Source of the DNA: Balanoglossus misakiensis | Taxonomy: Eukaryota; Hemichordata | DNA: 64,000 nt | Direction: 5' to 3' | NCBI GenBank assembly: GCA_040954595.2 | Contig: CM082581.2 | Span: 9,300,001-9,364,000 of the forward strand | Shown: in pieces, positions 36,001-49,200 of the stretch | How the letters are laid out: the number at the start of each line of letters is the position of its first letter | Numbering within the stretch: position 1 is the first letter of the stretch | The notes under the pieces: model-generated | Databases searched by the model: none | The model's input: only the letters and a program-made list of their open reading frames with translations | Told to the model about the DNA's origin: nothing | Translations under genes and position numbers: made by a program

Positions 36001-38939
36001 GCACGTTCGATTATTGTGCAGGTCTGTACAGCTGATGGCTTTTTCATTCAAATTTAGACAAGTTGTGAACTGCATCATGTTTCAGTGATGTTTCTCCTTG
36101 GCAGTGACACAGATTGTACGCTTCTGCTGTTGTTACCAAAATAGCTGGAATATAAACCTGTGTGCTTTCTGTTCATGTTAAGCTGTTGGACAGACCTTTG
36201 AAGGTAGCAGCCCCCAGGTTTGGTTGTGGATTTATGAATCACTTAGCCCGCACTTTATCGGTTGGTTGGCTGCATAAATTGAAGGCGGAGACAAAATGAT
36301 ACAGACAAAAATAACATTGATGCAACATGTTTATTGATCTGAGTTCACTGGGCAAGCAGAATTAATATAAACTGATCATCTGGAATGTTATCTCGATCCC
36401 TTTCCAGCATACAGCAGGCTGGCATATCCAGGGAATGTGACAATCATTGCTGTCTTGTCTTTTAACCAGCAGCATACACTGTTGATGTCATCACTTTATG
36501 TGTACTATCGCCCACGATTTCTGCTGTTGGGCTCTGCACACCAGGATTGCCAGCAAAAAACCCTTTTTAATGAGATGCAAGGTGGGCATACTACCAGGAC
36601 TCCATCGGGACAGCGCTGTCCTATTGTTGCAAGGGTGAATGAACTGAACAAGGCTGCTGGCCGCTTTGAATGGCGAGACCTCAAAAAGCGTTTGTACACT
36701 AAGCTGTGTGTTAGGTGTATTCATGGATTTATGTGCATGTAGCTTGGTTGACCCCTGACCTTTATAGGTGTGCATTTGTGTTGGGTCTCGTTCTGACTCA
36801 ACTGCACAGTATTAAAATATTACTAGGCCAAATGGTTCTCTGTTTCAAAGTACCTTGAGTTGCTTCCTTTTATTTCTGTGGAAACAATAAACTGGGGTCG
36901 TGTCTGTCATTGTAGACTAGCATCTAACTATAGAGAAAGTCCTCGACGATTGTACTGTATTGATCTCTTTTAAGTTTCACTTCTCTGTGCTGTGTAGGCG
37001 ACAAAACTATGTGTCACGCTGATAATAAACATTGGATAACAATTTTAATAGTCGGTATTAGGGGACAGTCACAGGTTCCGTTTCGAAGATGAGGGTTGAT
37101 TATGCGCAATGAGTCATGACATCATAAGTCTGTATGGAGGGGGGTCGATGTTATGGTCTTTGAATTCCGTGACAGGTTTGTTAGTCATTGCTGGTTGACA
37201 GACAGCTGAACTAAACTGTGTAGCTCGCTCTACATGTGGGCATCCTTTGTGTGTGTGCGCACTGTTCCTCGATCCTCGCACACAATTGATCATTACAGAG
37301 AATGTGAGAGTGACTTATCAAAACAGCAAGTCCTGGAGCATGTATGATGTATGGAGATGTATATGAATTGTGCGTGTGGGTTCAAAAAAAAAGTGCCGAC
37401 AGTCTAGACATCCTTTCTGTGGAATTAGAACGAAGGCAAAATAGACACTTGACTTTTTTCTTGGGATTTATAGAGGAGGAAGATCTGTCTGGAACACAAG
37501 GATGCAGTTTCATGCTGCAGGCGTTTTATTGGATAAATGCATATGGATGGGGGATCATAACAATTCACTCCGCGGGCTCTAAATACAGTCACTTGATATA
37601 CTTGAAAAAAAAATACTGTATAGTGATGATATTTTTGCATCGGGCACCAGCCACTTTGAAGTACTTCTATGCCGGTATTGGTGTTGAAAAAAATATAGCG
37701 TGTTAGACATTCCATGATTATACAGTGAATTGGAGTTTTGCACTATTGGGATATGATCATAAAGCTGCGTGTGATTATTCATGTTCGATATGAAAGTGAT
37801 GAAGGTGATTGATATCTCTGTGCAGTGTTGAGACAGGGTAATTATATATACCATGATAGAAATACTGCATCAATTTTCATTGTCCTGTGGGAGACCTAGA
37901 GTAACTGTGCTGTTGATCATCGTGCCATTAACATTGTTATGTGCATACACAGCTTTCTAGAATTATGAAAATAGGAAATATGTTGAGAATTGACTAATAT
38001 AAAGGCAACAGTTGTACCATTAAAGTAGGCGTGACAAAGATGTGTTTGATGTTTTAAGTAAATCCTGAACTATCAATCGTGTGTGGTTAAACTTTAGGTC
38101 TTTTCTTCATGAAGGAATGTGCGTGTTGCCCCAGTCAATTTGCAGTTTTTGAAGGAATCACATTTTCTATGTGAAGTAGTGTCAGCCCAATTTCATTTAC
38201 TTTAATTATTCTGATAATCTGAATTTCAATTCGAGTCCTCTGATATGGCGTGTCAGTCAATGAAAAATACACACTCCTTTTAGTGGCAGTTGACAAAAAA
38301 TTATGCAGTGACATTCTTATAAATATACTCAGCCATTTCATTTCATCCAGATTAAATTAAGAAGTGAAAAATAAGTTAACTGGCTACAGATTTGCTAACG
38401 GTAATAAGTGCAATATGGTATGAACCTGTTACCTTTCACTCAACACTCATAGCAAGGGGTGAGTTAAACTAATATTTATCAGCAGTGTGATTTATGGGGG
38501 GTCGGTTTTCTGGTGATATATGCATATTTACTGATACAAAATAAAGTAAGGTGTGTGAATGTATGCATTTCAGGCATGGTCCCAGTTCATGACCTCTGAC
38601 CCTACGAAGTATATCAGTGGCTGGAGAAATATAAGAACCATCAAATGAAGGAATTGGCTAGATAAAATTTAAAAAAATAACAGGTCGCCAGAATTATAAT
38701 TGAATCAGGGCCATGACCCTGGACCATGAAGGTAAAATGGTGTAAAGGTTTTGCAATTCACACAACAAAAAACGTCAAAAGGACTTTGTGCACATATCTT
38801 TTGTTTTCAAACGTTCAAAGGACAACAGTGAGATGTCGTATTCCTGAACTCAGAAACATGTAAACCATATGTGTGGTTAAAGCCTGTCAGTGGGAGTTCT
38901 GACATGAGCACTGTCCTTGGATTTGAACCATGGGAACTT

Positions 38940-38952
38940 GGGGGGGGGGGGG
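38940..38952. repeat. Poly(dG) tract, 13 bases
   Basis: Uninterrupted G run in the gene-poor region. Confidence 0.9.
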
Positions 38953-41114
38953 AGAAGTATTTGCAGATGTTGTCTGTGAGAACTTTGCCCGTTGGCTGGA
39001 ACCCGTTTGAAATTCAAAGCTTACAGCCACAGTCTGGCTGTTGTGTTCTGGGTAGATTGTCATCGGGTGACCGCTGACCAGGTGACAAATTATGTAATTA
39101 TTTTCAGCGGTGAAAACACGGCGCGTTGGTTTGCTGTTCATTATCGTGCGGAGACCTTGATAGTGCCTACGCCCTTCATGTTGATCAGTATTTAGTAGTA
39201 CGTGCGTGAATGACCGGGACCCAGACAGCACAGTCCATTTTGGATCGATTATCTTCACCATTGAGCACCATGTTGCGGTCATTTTTCACGATTCTCACGG
39301 CAACTAGATGTCTGGTGAAAAAATATTAATAGCCCAAATAGAGGGAATATTATATATAGTGGCGTTCAGCATCACTGCATGACAAGAATAATTAATGCAT
39401 TTTGAAACACCGGGTATGGATTCATGTGATGTGTTGCTAAAAAGATTGGAAGCTATGTTTGAATGTCACCAATTTGCCACTAACATGGTCGAGTTTATTA
39501 GGTTGAAGTGTGACTGTACTGCATTAGGAATAATCATAGTGCAGTTTGCAAAGGAAAATATGAAACTTGTCCCGTTGTACTGTACATGAATTGGTGCCCC
39601 TCAATATTATAATGCTGCCAACCCCTACTAAGGTGATTCAGTAGTCTGTGGTTTGATCTTTCACCCTAGAATTTGACTGTGTGGGTAAGGCTTGGTCCAT
39701 TGCAGGGGTACAGAGGTAAGAATTCTAATGTCAAGTTTAATATCCGATAATCTTGTTGAATATCTACATTCCTGGCCGGGCTTAACTCGGTCGGTTTGCC
39801 ACCGTTTTCCCGGTATTTCGCCGAGCGCTGCCGTCTTTACAATGTCGAACATGGGGAGTGGCACTCAGTCAGTCGCTTATGTTGATGTGGGCTCTCATTT
39901 TTTTCACCAACCGCCACCTAGCGAATCACAAAGGGAGGTATTCTCTCCCCCGATTAGCAAACTTTACGAGACAGGTTCATTGTGTGTTACCGGCAGGACA
40001 CTAAGGTTTTGAAACAATGGGAATTTGGTGTTATTTAGGTGGAAATAATACCATCTGAATGTCTGGCTGAAAGGTTTCTAATTAGTATGCATATAGAGCA
40101 TTCAGACATGTACAGTTTGCAGAGGCCCCAGTCTCTGTACACAAAACGCACCGCTAAGTATGTAGTGGCCGAAATAATAGAGTTGCCGCTCGTTGAGTCA
40201 ACGTTGTGGGGGTTAAAAACAACGAGGTTTTCAGCAAACGGTTTCAAGGTAAATTTTATTGAAAACGGACAACCTTGGAACGCTGGATAACATAGCATGA
40301 CATCACAGTGACCTGTGAGGTCAGCAAGGGTGTTTCTTCTCTCGCAGTAGACTGCTAACATATTTCATGGAAAAGATAAAAAAAGGGAGTGAGCTGTCGA
40401 AAGAGACGTGGACTGTGTCCATTTCGTATTTAATTTTGAGCTAGAGAAAGAACGTCTGTAAGTTACGTTTCAATATTTCTGTCCAAAGGTGTTCACGATC
40501 AATGACATTTTGTAGGGCAGTCCCTTAAAGTGACTGTCAGTTTTGCATATGCTTCTGTATGCAGGATTTTTTCTTGATACATTAATAATTCAATTGATGT
40601 GTGTGTGTGTGAATGAAAGGGATGACAAGTCATTTCCTGGAAACATTCTACTTGTGTCCATTGTATTACCGGAGAAAGTTTTGATGGTCTTCAGAAAAGA
40701 GAAAAAAAGGTGGTCATAAATTTGAATCAATATGACAATTAGAGTGAGTCATGTGTTGCTTAGTATTACTGTATTTGTTTGACCATTGGGAAACGTTAAA
40801 ATTACATTTTTTGAATGAAGCAGCTGAGATGTTTCTTATGACTGGTGTGTAAGCAAGTGGCACTTTAGCCATGCTCCATTAAGGAATATAAATCTTCCTG
40901 AGTTGCGGGGAAATTGAGGATATCTGCTTGTTCCAGTGCTTGGACGCTACTGTGGTGTGGTTTCTCAGTGGTAGTGGCTGCATCTTGCGAGATGGCCAAT
41001 TGGCTTTTTGGCATTGACCGAGCTCAATTAAGCAACGTTCATTACAAAAGAAATCTCACAAATCTCAACCCAATTTGCATAGTGAACCTGTGTGAAGGAA
41101 AACATATGGCAGGT

Positions 41115-41128
41115 GGGGGGGGGGGGGG
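41115..41128. repeat. Poly(dG) tract, 14 bases
   Basis: Uninterrupted G run in the gene-poor region upstream of adducin. Confidence 0.9.
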
Positions 41129-41887
41129 TGTTAATCCTCTCCGTCTTGATATCAAAAGGGTGTGATTTGAATCATGAATTAAACTGACTCCCCATTTAAT
41201 GTGTTGTTTTGTACCGTGATATTTTTTCCTGTTTACAAACTGATAAATATTTGTAGTATACAGCCTGAATCCAGTTATGTCAACATTTGTCCCTTCAGAA
41301 GGACGGCTAAGCAGAGGTTGTGGGTCATCGTTATAGTGACAAACAGACAATATGGGTGTAAAAATTCTGAAATATTGAAATGTTAGCGTGCATATGTATG
41401 CAATTGCATGTATATTGATGGTATATGGTGGGACACTGTGGAAACCCTATATGTTTATCGGCCTTGTGTATCTTATTGGTTTGGTATCACATTTCATATT
41501 CTTGCTTTTTTATCGTGGTAGCTGTGTTCCCTTTATGTGACACGTACGGTAATAGTGGTGAATTTCCACCGTTTTGCTACACAACTGTGAGAGTCAGCGT
41601 GTTGATCTGAGCTTGATACCCTCATGCAATAATTGTTAACATTTTCACGAGGTACTATGCAACTCAGTCAGGTCTGCCTTGTCAGTGGTAATGCTGCATT
41701 TGGATTCCAATCCTATATGTTGTCTGTCAGCTGCTTATAATAGTTTCTGCTCAATGATTTATACCCCTTCATTATGCTGCTTTATTAATACCTTGAAATA
41801 AACTCTTTTCCCAGGGAGTATTCAGGATTATCGTGCATTACAGTATAACAGGTGGGTTACTTGTTGTTTGACCCGCGTGGTTACTCC

Positions 41888-41907
41888 AGGTCAAAGGGCA
41901 AAGGTTG
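41888..41907 (+). promoter_or_regulatory. Tandem DR1 half-sites
   Basis: AGGTCA-A-AGGGCA-A-AGGTTG: three half-sites in a row, each separated by a single A, resembling an HNF4/RXR DR1 array. It lies about 4.3 kb upstream of the adducin start codon. Confidence 0.3.
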
Positions 41908-42431
41908 ACAAGGCATGGAGCTGTTTTAAGGGTGTTTCGCCAACGTGAGAAATCGCGATCGTGGTATTGTCAAATGCAAAGCTTTGGGAACAAAATTTAT
42001 GTACATTTGTCAAATCTCAGTGCACAGCTGTTGATCGTATGCGTACAACTCATTATGTGTTATAGAAGTGCTTGATTTTTTTCATTACAATTTCGTGACA
42101 GATTGACAATATTAGCAGCAGGCCTGCATGCACAAATGCTCATTGGATGCCACAGATAATGACACTTGACCCACCCTATGTATAATTATCAGTTGCCGCA
42201 TCAATTATTCCAATGAAGCAAACTTAATCGCTCATAATATATTTATAAGTTGTTAGTGACTTTGCTTAATGGGTGATCGATTTTACTTCAAAGCAAAGAG
42301 CTACTGTTTCAGAAGAGAAAGTTCAATAATAGTGGCCAGAGGGGGGAGGTGGGTGGTGGTATGCAAGTGGATCCATTGAATTTCCAGAATTGAGTGGTTT
42401 ATTTTTGAAGCATGGAGTCATGCATAACGAT

Positions 42432-43390
42432 TTACAAATGGTAGCTGTGGTATTTGGAGTGTGTTAGCAGTGTTGTGTGCTGTTTGTGACTTTCACAATA
42501 AAGGTGGTTAAATTTCAACAAATGTCGGTACAAATATAAATATTTATTGCACATTGTTAGCATAGCAACTAGTAAGTTAGTTTCCAGTCCAGGCAGGACA
42601 TGTATAAGAAATAGTGATGAGTTAGGCAAACATGGCTTTATATGTGAGCCGTGTGCTAAGAGCTTGTCAATATGTATGGTAAGCAACAACTGCGATGCCA
42701 TCAGGTTTTCACATATTCTTGTTCCAGTGGTAAAATTGCTTAGTTCGAAGTCACTGTTAATGTCGTCAGTCACATGGAAAAGAACTTTACAGTTCCTGTG
42801 CAGTAGAGCTTGGGGAAACATTTTCCCAGCGACAAGATAATCACTGGTGGGGTCAAGAGGTCGAAGTGGTGGTTGCATGGTAGTGGTCAATTAGGACTGC
42901 CTGTGATGTGGGTGTTCTTTTCTTGACCGTGACTGAACAAGTTTCCCACACAAAAAAATATTGATTCATTCTCAGTAGTCACATTAAATTTTACATCAAA
43001 GTTAAATAAAGTGTCCTGAAATGGTATTTGAAACTCTCCACGCAATCTTGACGTACCCAGATTATGAAGAGTTTGATGTAAGTGATTGTGATGTTTATAG
43101 GTGGTCTGACTGACTGACTGTGTGGGTGGGATGTCATACATATGTACCTCAGTGGCACAAGAAATTTTAAGTGGTTTTAGCTCATCCTGTATATCTTTTT
43201 TACTGGGATACCTGTATTTTACAAACAATAGTAGCAGATCAGAGGAATCTTCAAAGCTGTTCGTTAGCCCCAACAAATATCCAGACAAAACTACATGTAA
43301 AAACCTTCATGAGCCTCAGCCTTAGCTAGATCCAACATGCTTGTGAGAAATTTATCTCTACTGGCGTACAAATGGTTTAAGTGATGATTT
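42432..43390 (-). pseudogene. Broken coding-like region, unidentified protein
   Basis: Three successive minus-strand frames read like one protein. The first runs about 43390 down to 43305 (it includes HLYASRDKFLTSMLDLAK, ending HEGFYM before a TAG). The second runs from about 43300 to 42887 (it includes SGYLLGLTNSFEDSSDLLLL, ending ITGSPN). The third runs 42890-42432 (it includes PLRPLDPTSDYLVAGKMFP). The frames abut or overlap with one-base shifts at each join and have no splice sites between them, so the region looks like an intronless copy with at least two frameshifts. Length and composition are unusual for chance in AT-rich DNA. I do not recognise the family. It could instead be two chance frames, or a real gene with assembly errors. 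Confidence 0.35.
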
Positions 43391-43442
43391 CAGTCAGTAT
43401 TTACGGCTGTCAATAAAATAAAACGCTTTGAAAACTGATAAG

Positions 43443-43456
43443 GTTGCCGTGGCAAC
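43443..43456. promoter_or_regulatory. RFX X-box palindrome
   Basis: GTTGCC-GT-GGCAAC is a perfect inverted repeat with a two-base centre. It lies just upstream, in the minus-strand sense, of the broken coding-like region, and about 2.7 kb upstream of adducin in the plus sense. Confidence 0.4.
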
Positions 43457-43459
43457 AGA

Positions 43460-46177
43460 ATTTTAATGCTGATGACCCCCGCTTTGTAATTGGATCCTTT
43501 GAATGCAAAGGTGGCCGTGTAAACTGTATGAAGGCTGAACTCGTGTCATTCTAAATTGACTGAAGTACAGATGGTTCTGTTAGGTGTTTAATATTTATGA
43601 CTACATCCTTTCCTTTGATTGACAGCGAAAACTCCGAACCTGTCAATAACAGAGTGGTTTATATATAACGTGATGGGAATACGGGGATAATTTCTGCCAC
43701 ATACTGACCACAGAAAAAGTTTTTGGCTCACTGTTGTTTTAATGAACCAAAGTTGTGTTTGTGTTGTAACGTAATCAAGAGTTCATTCTGAGGTCGTGAA
43801 CCCAGTGATACTGAGTTGAGGACATTGGTCAGTCAGTCAGTTCACTCTTTTTTGACTCTCGTGAGCACAGTTTGTGAAGCCAGCTAGACGACTGGAACAA
43901 TGTTCACATTTGTATCTCATATTCTGCTACTCTCTGGCCTTGCTCCATGCTTGCATAAATCGTTTTCAAAACCTGTTGGGCGACGACTGGCAATGGAGAG
44001 TTCTTGCAGTGCAGTGCCTTCTACCCCGTTGATTTATTTACGTCATGTCTGTATTTATATCTAGGCCAGCTGACACTACTTTACAGCATGGCCTTCAGAG
44101 ACGTATTCACCACAGCAGAGGTCATAATATTACACTGAAAGGTTGTTACAGAACCTCCGTACACCAACAAAGTCCAAAGTGCCTGCAGGAGGCTGCCTGT
44201 TATTTCAGAAACAAACATTGCCGCATGTACTGTACATTTGTACAGTTTTTTAGTGCAGCAGACATTCAACACGTAAGAACGCTAGTGTCATCCGATCGTC
44301 ACATGACATATGCCGAGAGTATTATATTGAACCTGCAGTGTGCCTATTAATCTGTAATTTATTCCCAGAGTACCACAGAGGATAAAAAGTGTACAGAGAA
44401 AAAAGTGCAGTGAACTCGGTCATTATACATGGAATTGGAATGGCAAATTTGATTGACATTGAGAGATATTGAAATGCCTGGCAGAAGAATTGGATCTCTG
44501 AGGCCAACACCGACCTTCAAAATTCAATAGCCTCTGTAATGCAGATGCAGCTGTTAGTTCAAATTGCATGACTAATGTAATGGCCGAGATTTTCATATGC
44601 CATGTTTTGCTTTCCTTTTTGTAATTATGAGGTTTCGAGTCGTGACAGTCTCCATGTGCGTGTAGGAGGCCAGGGGCTAGAGGACTCGGGGGAAAAAACG
44701 TGATTTGTGAGAGCTTTCTATTTCTTGGCTGTGCCAAGAACAAGACATTGTGTTTAAGACTATTGTGATTCTTCTCACGTCAGTGATGATAGTTGGAAAA
44801 GAAACTGAGTCTTGCCAATACATGTAATGCTTTATCCAATGGTTGGACAAGCTTCTCTGATGAACTCCTATTCCATTGGCAAAAATCGGCCATCTTGAAA
44901 TTGTGTCGACCATGTGAGATTTTTATCACCCACCTAGGTAGCCAAAAACATATTTAAGGTCGGGAGAATTAAGATGGCCACACTGAATAAATGCTTCAAA
45001 CAATAATTATATGATATATAATACTACTTTGTTGTATGGTATTTTTTAAAGTCTTTTTATGGGGTTAGTGACTCCACATTGATAGGTGCTGTTAAAGCCA
45101 GTGACAATGGAATCGATTCTCTGGGGAACGTGGCCAAGCTTACTCATCCGGTTGATCATAGAAAGCGAAATGCAAAAGGGAGCCAGTGCTTTTGACCTCA
45201 GTTGAATGTGCAAATTATGTCAGCGTCTGTGAACACTGTGTTGTCATGTTTGTTGGATAATGGCCAGCCGTTCAGTCAGAGGAAGAGAAAAAAGCAAACA
45301 TCAAAACCAGACAATAAAACAATTAACCTCTGTGTGTGTGTGAACACTCAACATAGTCATATTGTCAGACAATTTGACATTGTTTTTAGTGAAAGAAAGA
45401 GAAAAGAATTGTTGCATGACCTCATCAACAATATTCAATGTTTTGACCTTAATTAATGTTTATTGTAAGACCTTGAATGGGTTGGCGGACGCTACCTTGC
45501 AAATACATGATCGATGCTTATTTTATTCCTGAATTAAAAGAAGGCTGAACGAATGTGATGCATGAAATTGCGTTTCAGGATTGGAAGTCTGATTTATTGA
45601 GAATAGTGCGATAAGTGTGCAAACAGAGTCTTAGAATTCATGTGAACGTACCAGATAGTGAGAGGGTAAAATGCTGATTTCACAGAACGATAGCGTGTGA
45701 ATCTCAAGTGGTTCGCAAACAGCTGAATAGGAATAGATCCCCACAAAAGGGGTGGAAAACTAGTTCACTTAGTAACACAGATAATAGATTTGTCAAAATG
45801 AAAACGAAGGGTATTTTTTGAGATTCGATGGAAGTTTAGCGAAGGTTTAGCTGCATGGAACCATGATGTCATATCCTGACATGAAGTGAACTGTCAATAG
45901 TACACTGACCTCATTTGCATTCAAAGTGCTCTATTTCAGCAGATCTGCTGTCTGAATACACCCATGCATACAATAGAAAATTATGTCACCACGTTTTGAC
46001 CTGATGTTTGAATTTCAGTTATATGACTTCAAATACATGTATGAAATTTGCATATTACTGGACAAGTTGTAATGACTGTAACGAAACAGAAACAACCATA
46101 TCCGAGCATCTCGGTAGTAGTCTACTCCAACTTTCATTTTTTAACAGTCCGTCACTGTCCATGTGCTTCACTTGTAG
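43460..46177. other. Upstream region of adducin, no supported gene
   Basis: Frames here are short and unrecognised. A CTTGTAG acceptor-like sequence ends at 46177, so the first coding exon of adducin could be preceded by an untranslated exon in or beyond this stretch. I could not identify its donor. Confidence 0.4.
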
Positions 46178-46193
46178 GGCTGCCATAAGTCTC

Positions 46194-46205
46194 CAAGATG
46201 GCGGA
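46194..46205 (+). promoter_or_regulatory. TISU/YY1-like element over the adducin start codon
   Basis: CAAGATGGCGGA matches the translation initiator of short 5' UTRs (SAASATGGCGGC) at all but the last base. It also contains the YY1 core AAGATGGCGG. TISU elements work as both promoter element and start context when the transcription start is 5-30 bases upstream. If real, adducin has a transcription start close to 46170-46190, in conflict with the alternative acceptor ending at 46177. Confidence 0.45.
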
Positions 46206-49200
46206 TTTACCTAATGATGTGGATGCCAAGATGAACGACAACAAGGACCACGACGCGAAAGAGAAGTACATAGACACAGTGAATCCCGACGACCCGGAGT
46301 ATCAGCGCGAGTTGATCAGACCGGCGGTCATCAAAGAAGACATGAAAGAAATGGAGCGGAGGAAACGTGTTTCACTGATCCTTAATAGTCAAGCCTTTAG
46401 AGAAGAATTAGAACAAATAGTCGAAAGTCAGATCAAGGTATGTCTGAATTGCATTTATTTCACAATGAGTGACCTCTGTTACTGCAAAGAAAAATGGCTG
46501 ACCTAAAGGGCCCCAGGCAGAAAAATGGCTGACTTGGGGATAGCAAAATGGCCGACGTCACTGTTTCACTGGCAAGGAAATGGTCGGCTTTGCCATCTCT
46601 CTCATCAAATGGCGAACTGCCACGCCCCTGGAAAATCATTAGAGACAGGCTTTGCATGGTGAATTTAATAAGCTGTGATCTTGTTTCAGTGCTGCACAGT
46701 TTGTGATCATTTTCCTTGATAAGTCCCGGCCCTAGCTGATCGATAAGCATGAAGGTCTTTGGGTATTTGCCTCAAGCAGCGATGGCAAAATTGATCAACG
46801 TCCCACCTGACAAGGCCTGCATATTAAAGAGTGCATTCGGTATCATTACTTAAAATGATAAGCCTGAATTCTATACAAAGCTTATTACCCTGACAGTGTC
46901 ATCAATTAAAAATTTATCAGAAGATTCATCCAGTATTTACAAATATTCAGGAGATGTTATCACCTCAAGAATCTGGATTAATCTTTTGATCTGACAGAAG
47001 CAGCTACTGATGACATAAAAATTGCAAGTAGTGTGACCAAAACAATCATGTGACACGTTCAGTCGTACAGTGATTATACGGCGTTGAGCCCAACAAGATG
47101 GAGCAGTTTATGTTCGGCTTTCTTGTCAACAATTCATCCGTGAAAGATTGATGCCAAGGACGACCTACCAGAAGTGAAAAGAAGTGTGCTTCAGAGATGT
47201 TGAAGCAAATGCAAATTTGGCAAATTGTTTTGTTTGTCTGTGTGTCTTTCCCAGTATGCTTTGCAAGCTGATGACACACTGCAGAAAAAAAAAACGGCAG
47301 ATGTATTTTGTGGCATTGTCAATGTCTGCAGCCATGAAATGAAAGCCATTGCTAAACAGCCAACTGCATAAATTGTCGCTCCCCTACCCTGCCTCCAATC
47401 ATTCACAGCTGTGTGCGGCTGCTTGCTTTGAAAAACTCTGTCCAACATAAGGCAACCTCAACCACCTTTGTTTTGATATTCTCATTATTTCACAAAATGT
47501 TTTCTAAAGTTGCATTTTGTCTCATTGTATCATGCAAAAACGACTAGTTTTTAAATCCATAAAGGATTTCCAAAGTACACGAAATATGGGTCAAAGGCAT
47601 AGCTGGAGATCAAAACTAAACCCAGCATGGTTCACTGATCATATTTCAAATGTAGCCCCAAAGAAACCACACCCTTCCCCTACCTACATATTTGCCATTC
47701 AGGGGTCAAAGGTTGAATGCGTGGATTTGTAGTTATTATTATTTCCCAAAAGAAGGTTACTTTTAATTCCACCAATCATATTATTATTTGTTCATTTTTC
47801 CCCCTATGCTTTGCTTTTGCTATTGCACTTGGAGCAGAAGTCTTTGGTAAATTTTAATTGTACATAATTTTTTTATGTTGTTAATCTTTTATTTCATTTC
47901 ACATAATTTGTATTTTGCATGTTTAAATTTAAGGTCCACTATTTATTTTTATAAGATTGTTTTGTTTTGGGTGTCAGTTTTAGTGATACTGCTAGGGTTA
48001 CATCAATATTGCCTTTAAAGAAGTGTTTAGTGTCATTGATTTTCTCGGAAACCACAAGGAGAGTGGTTCGAAATTAGCACCTTATATAAAGAGTTGAACG
48101 CAAACTTGGGATGTTTTTCTTGCACGTGTAGTCATCCTGTGTCATCTGAGAGTTTTGCCTTTGATGTTAATTTCCATCTAATGAACTTGTCTTTGATCCT
48201 TCCGCCTGGATTACGAAGCAATTTATTAACAGATGTCAGTTCCCAAACACGAGATGACAGGTCTATAATAAGATTGTCCCAGGACAGTTGGATATCAATT
48301 AAGGATTTTTTCCAAGCACATTTATTAACCAATGACGTCATGATTATGATGTATCTGTGTCAAAATTACACCTTCTAAGCCAAATGAGCTTATCATGATG
48401 AAATAAACATAATGGGCTGGCCATGACCAAGCAGTCAGAAGTGAAAAAAGACCAAATGTTGAAATTAAATACGCTGTTAAAATTTGTCTGATAACTGATG
48501 TCGTTCGGAAGGTGTGGCTGATTTAATTACACGTTCCATTTGCAATTCTAATGCTGTTCAGCTTCACCAAAAGAAATGATATGTCCCGATAAATTTCTCG
48601 ATGTGATATCAACTGCATTGCGGGAGATTAAAATCAAAGGCAAAGCACCTGCATACACTACACACACTCACTATCAGTGACGTGGATGCATATATTCATT
48701 ATAATGGGTTTTCGTCTAGGGATAGTGTCTCTTTGCATTGCCTGTACCGCAGCATTGATTACAAATTCTTCGCAGGCCAGAGAATAAAACTGATACCCTG
48801 TAAGTGCAAGCTATATCATGCACAGTTCACAGGGGTATGAAAAATAAGATTTACATTGTAATCTGTTTTGAAGGTGTCATATGAGAATTTATCAATATAA
48901 AAAAACCAAGCTTGCTTTCTGTAGTGTCACCCCTATGTCTCGATCACCTTCTTCCCACTGCAGTTGTTTTATTCCAGTGCTATTCCTCCTTGTTTTCACT
49001 GTCTTGATCATCCCTCTTGACCCCCTCGCCCTCTCCTCCCCATGCTGTATCGGGACAATTACTCACCTGCTAGTCCCTCCCTCCCTTTCCAATGACAGAG
49101 GGGAGGGTTATCAGAAACAGTATGAATATTTCATGGCTCAAAGCAGCTCCCCCCCCCCCCTCAACTGTGATGGTGTGTAAGCTATACAGTTTACCATACT

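Larger units (their letters stand above)
25861..42400. other. Long stretch without a supported gene
   Basis: About 16.5 kb of AT-rich DNA between PSMD4 and adducin. Many frames of 60-130 codons occur on both strands without domains or consistent splice partners. It may contain a distal 5' UTR exon of adducin. Around 28.6-29.9 kb, CpG words are visibly more frequent than in the flanks, so a promoter there is possible but unproven. G homopolymers, X-box palindromes and AGGTCA clusters are annotated separately. Confidence 0.45.

Noticed and set aside
39692-40290. Two consecutive + frames (106 and 83 codons) that might form a gene
   Set aside because: No recognisable motif, no clean donor/acceptor between them, and comparable minus-strand frames overlap.
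48094-48378. 94-codon frame in adducin intron 1
   Set aside because: Not needed for the adducin reading frame, lacks splice sites at suitable positions, no recognised content.
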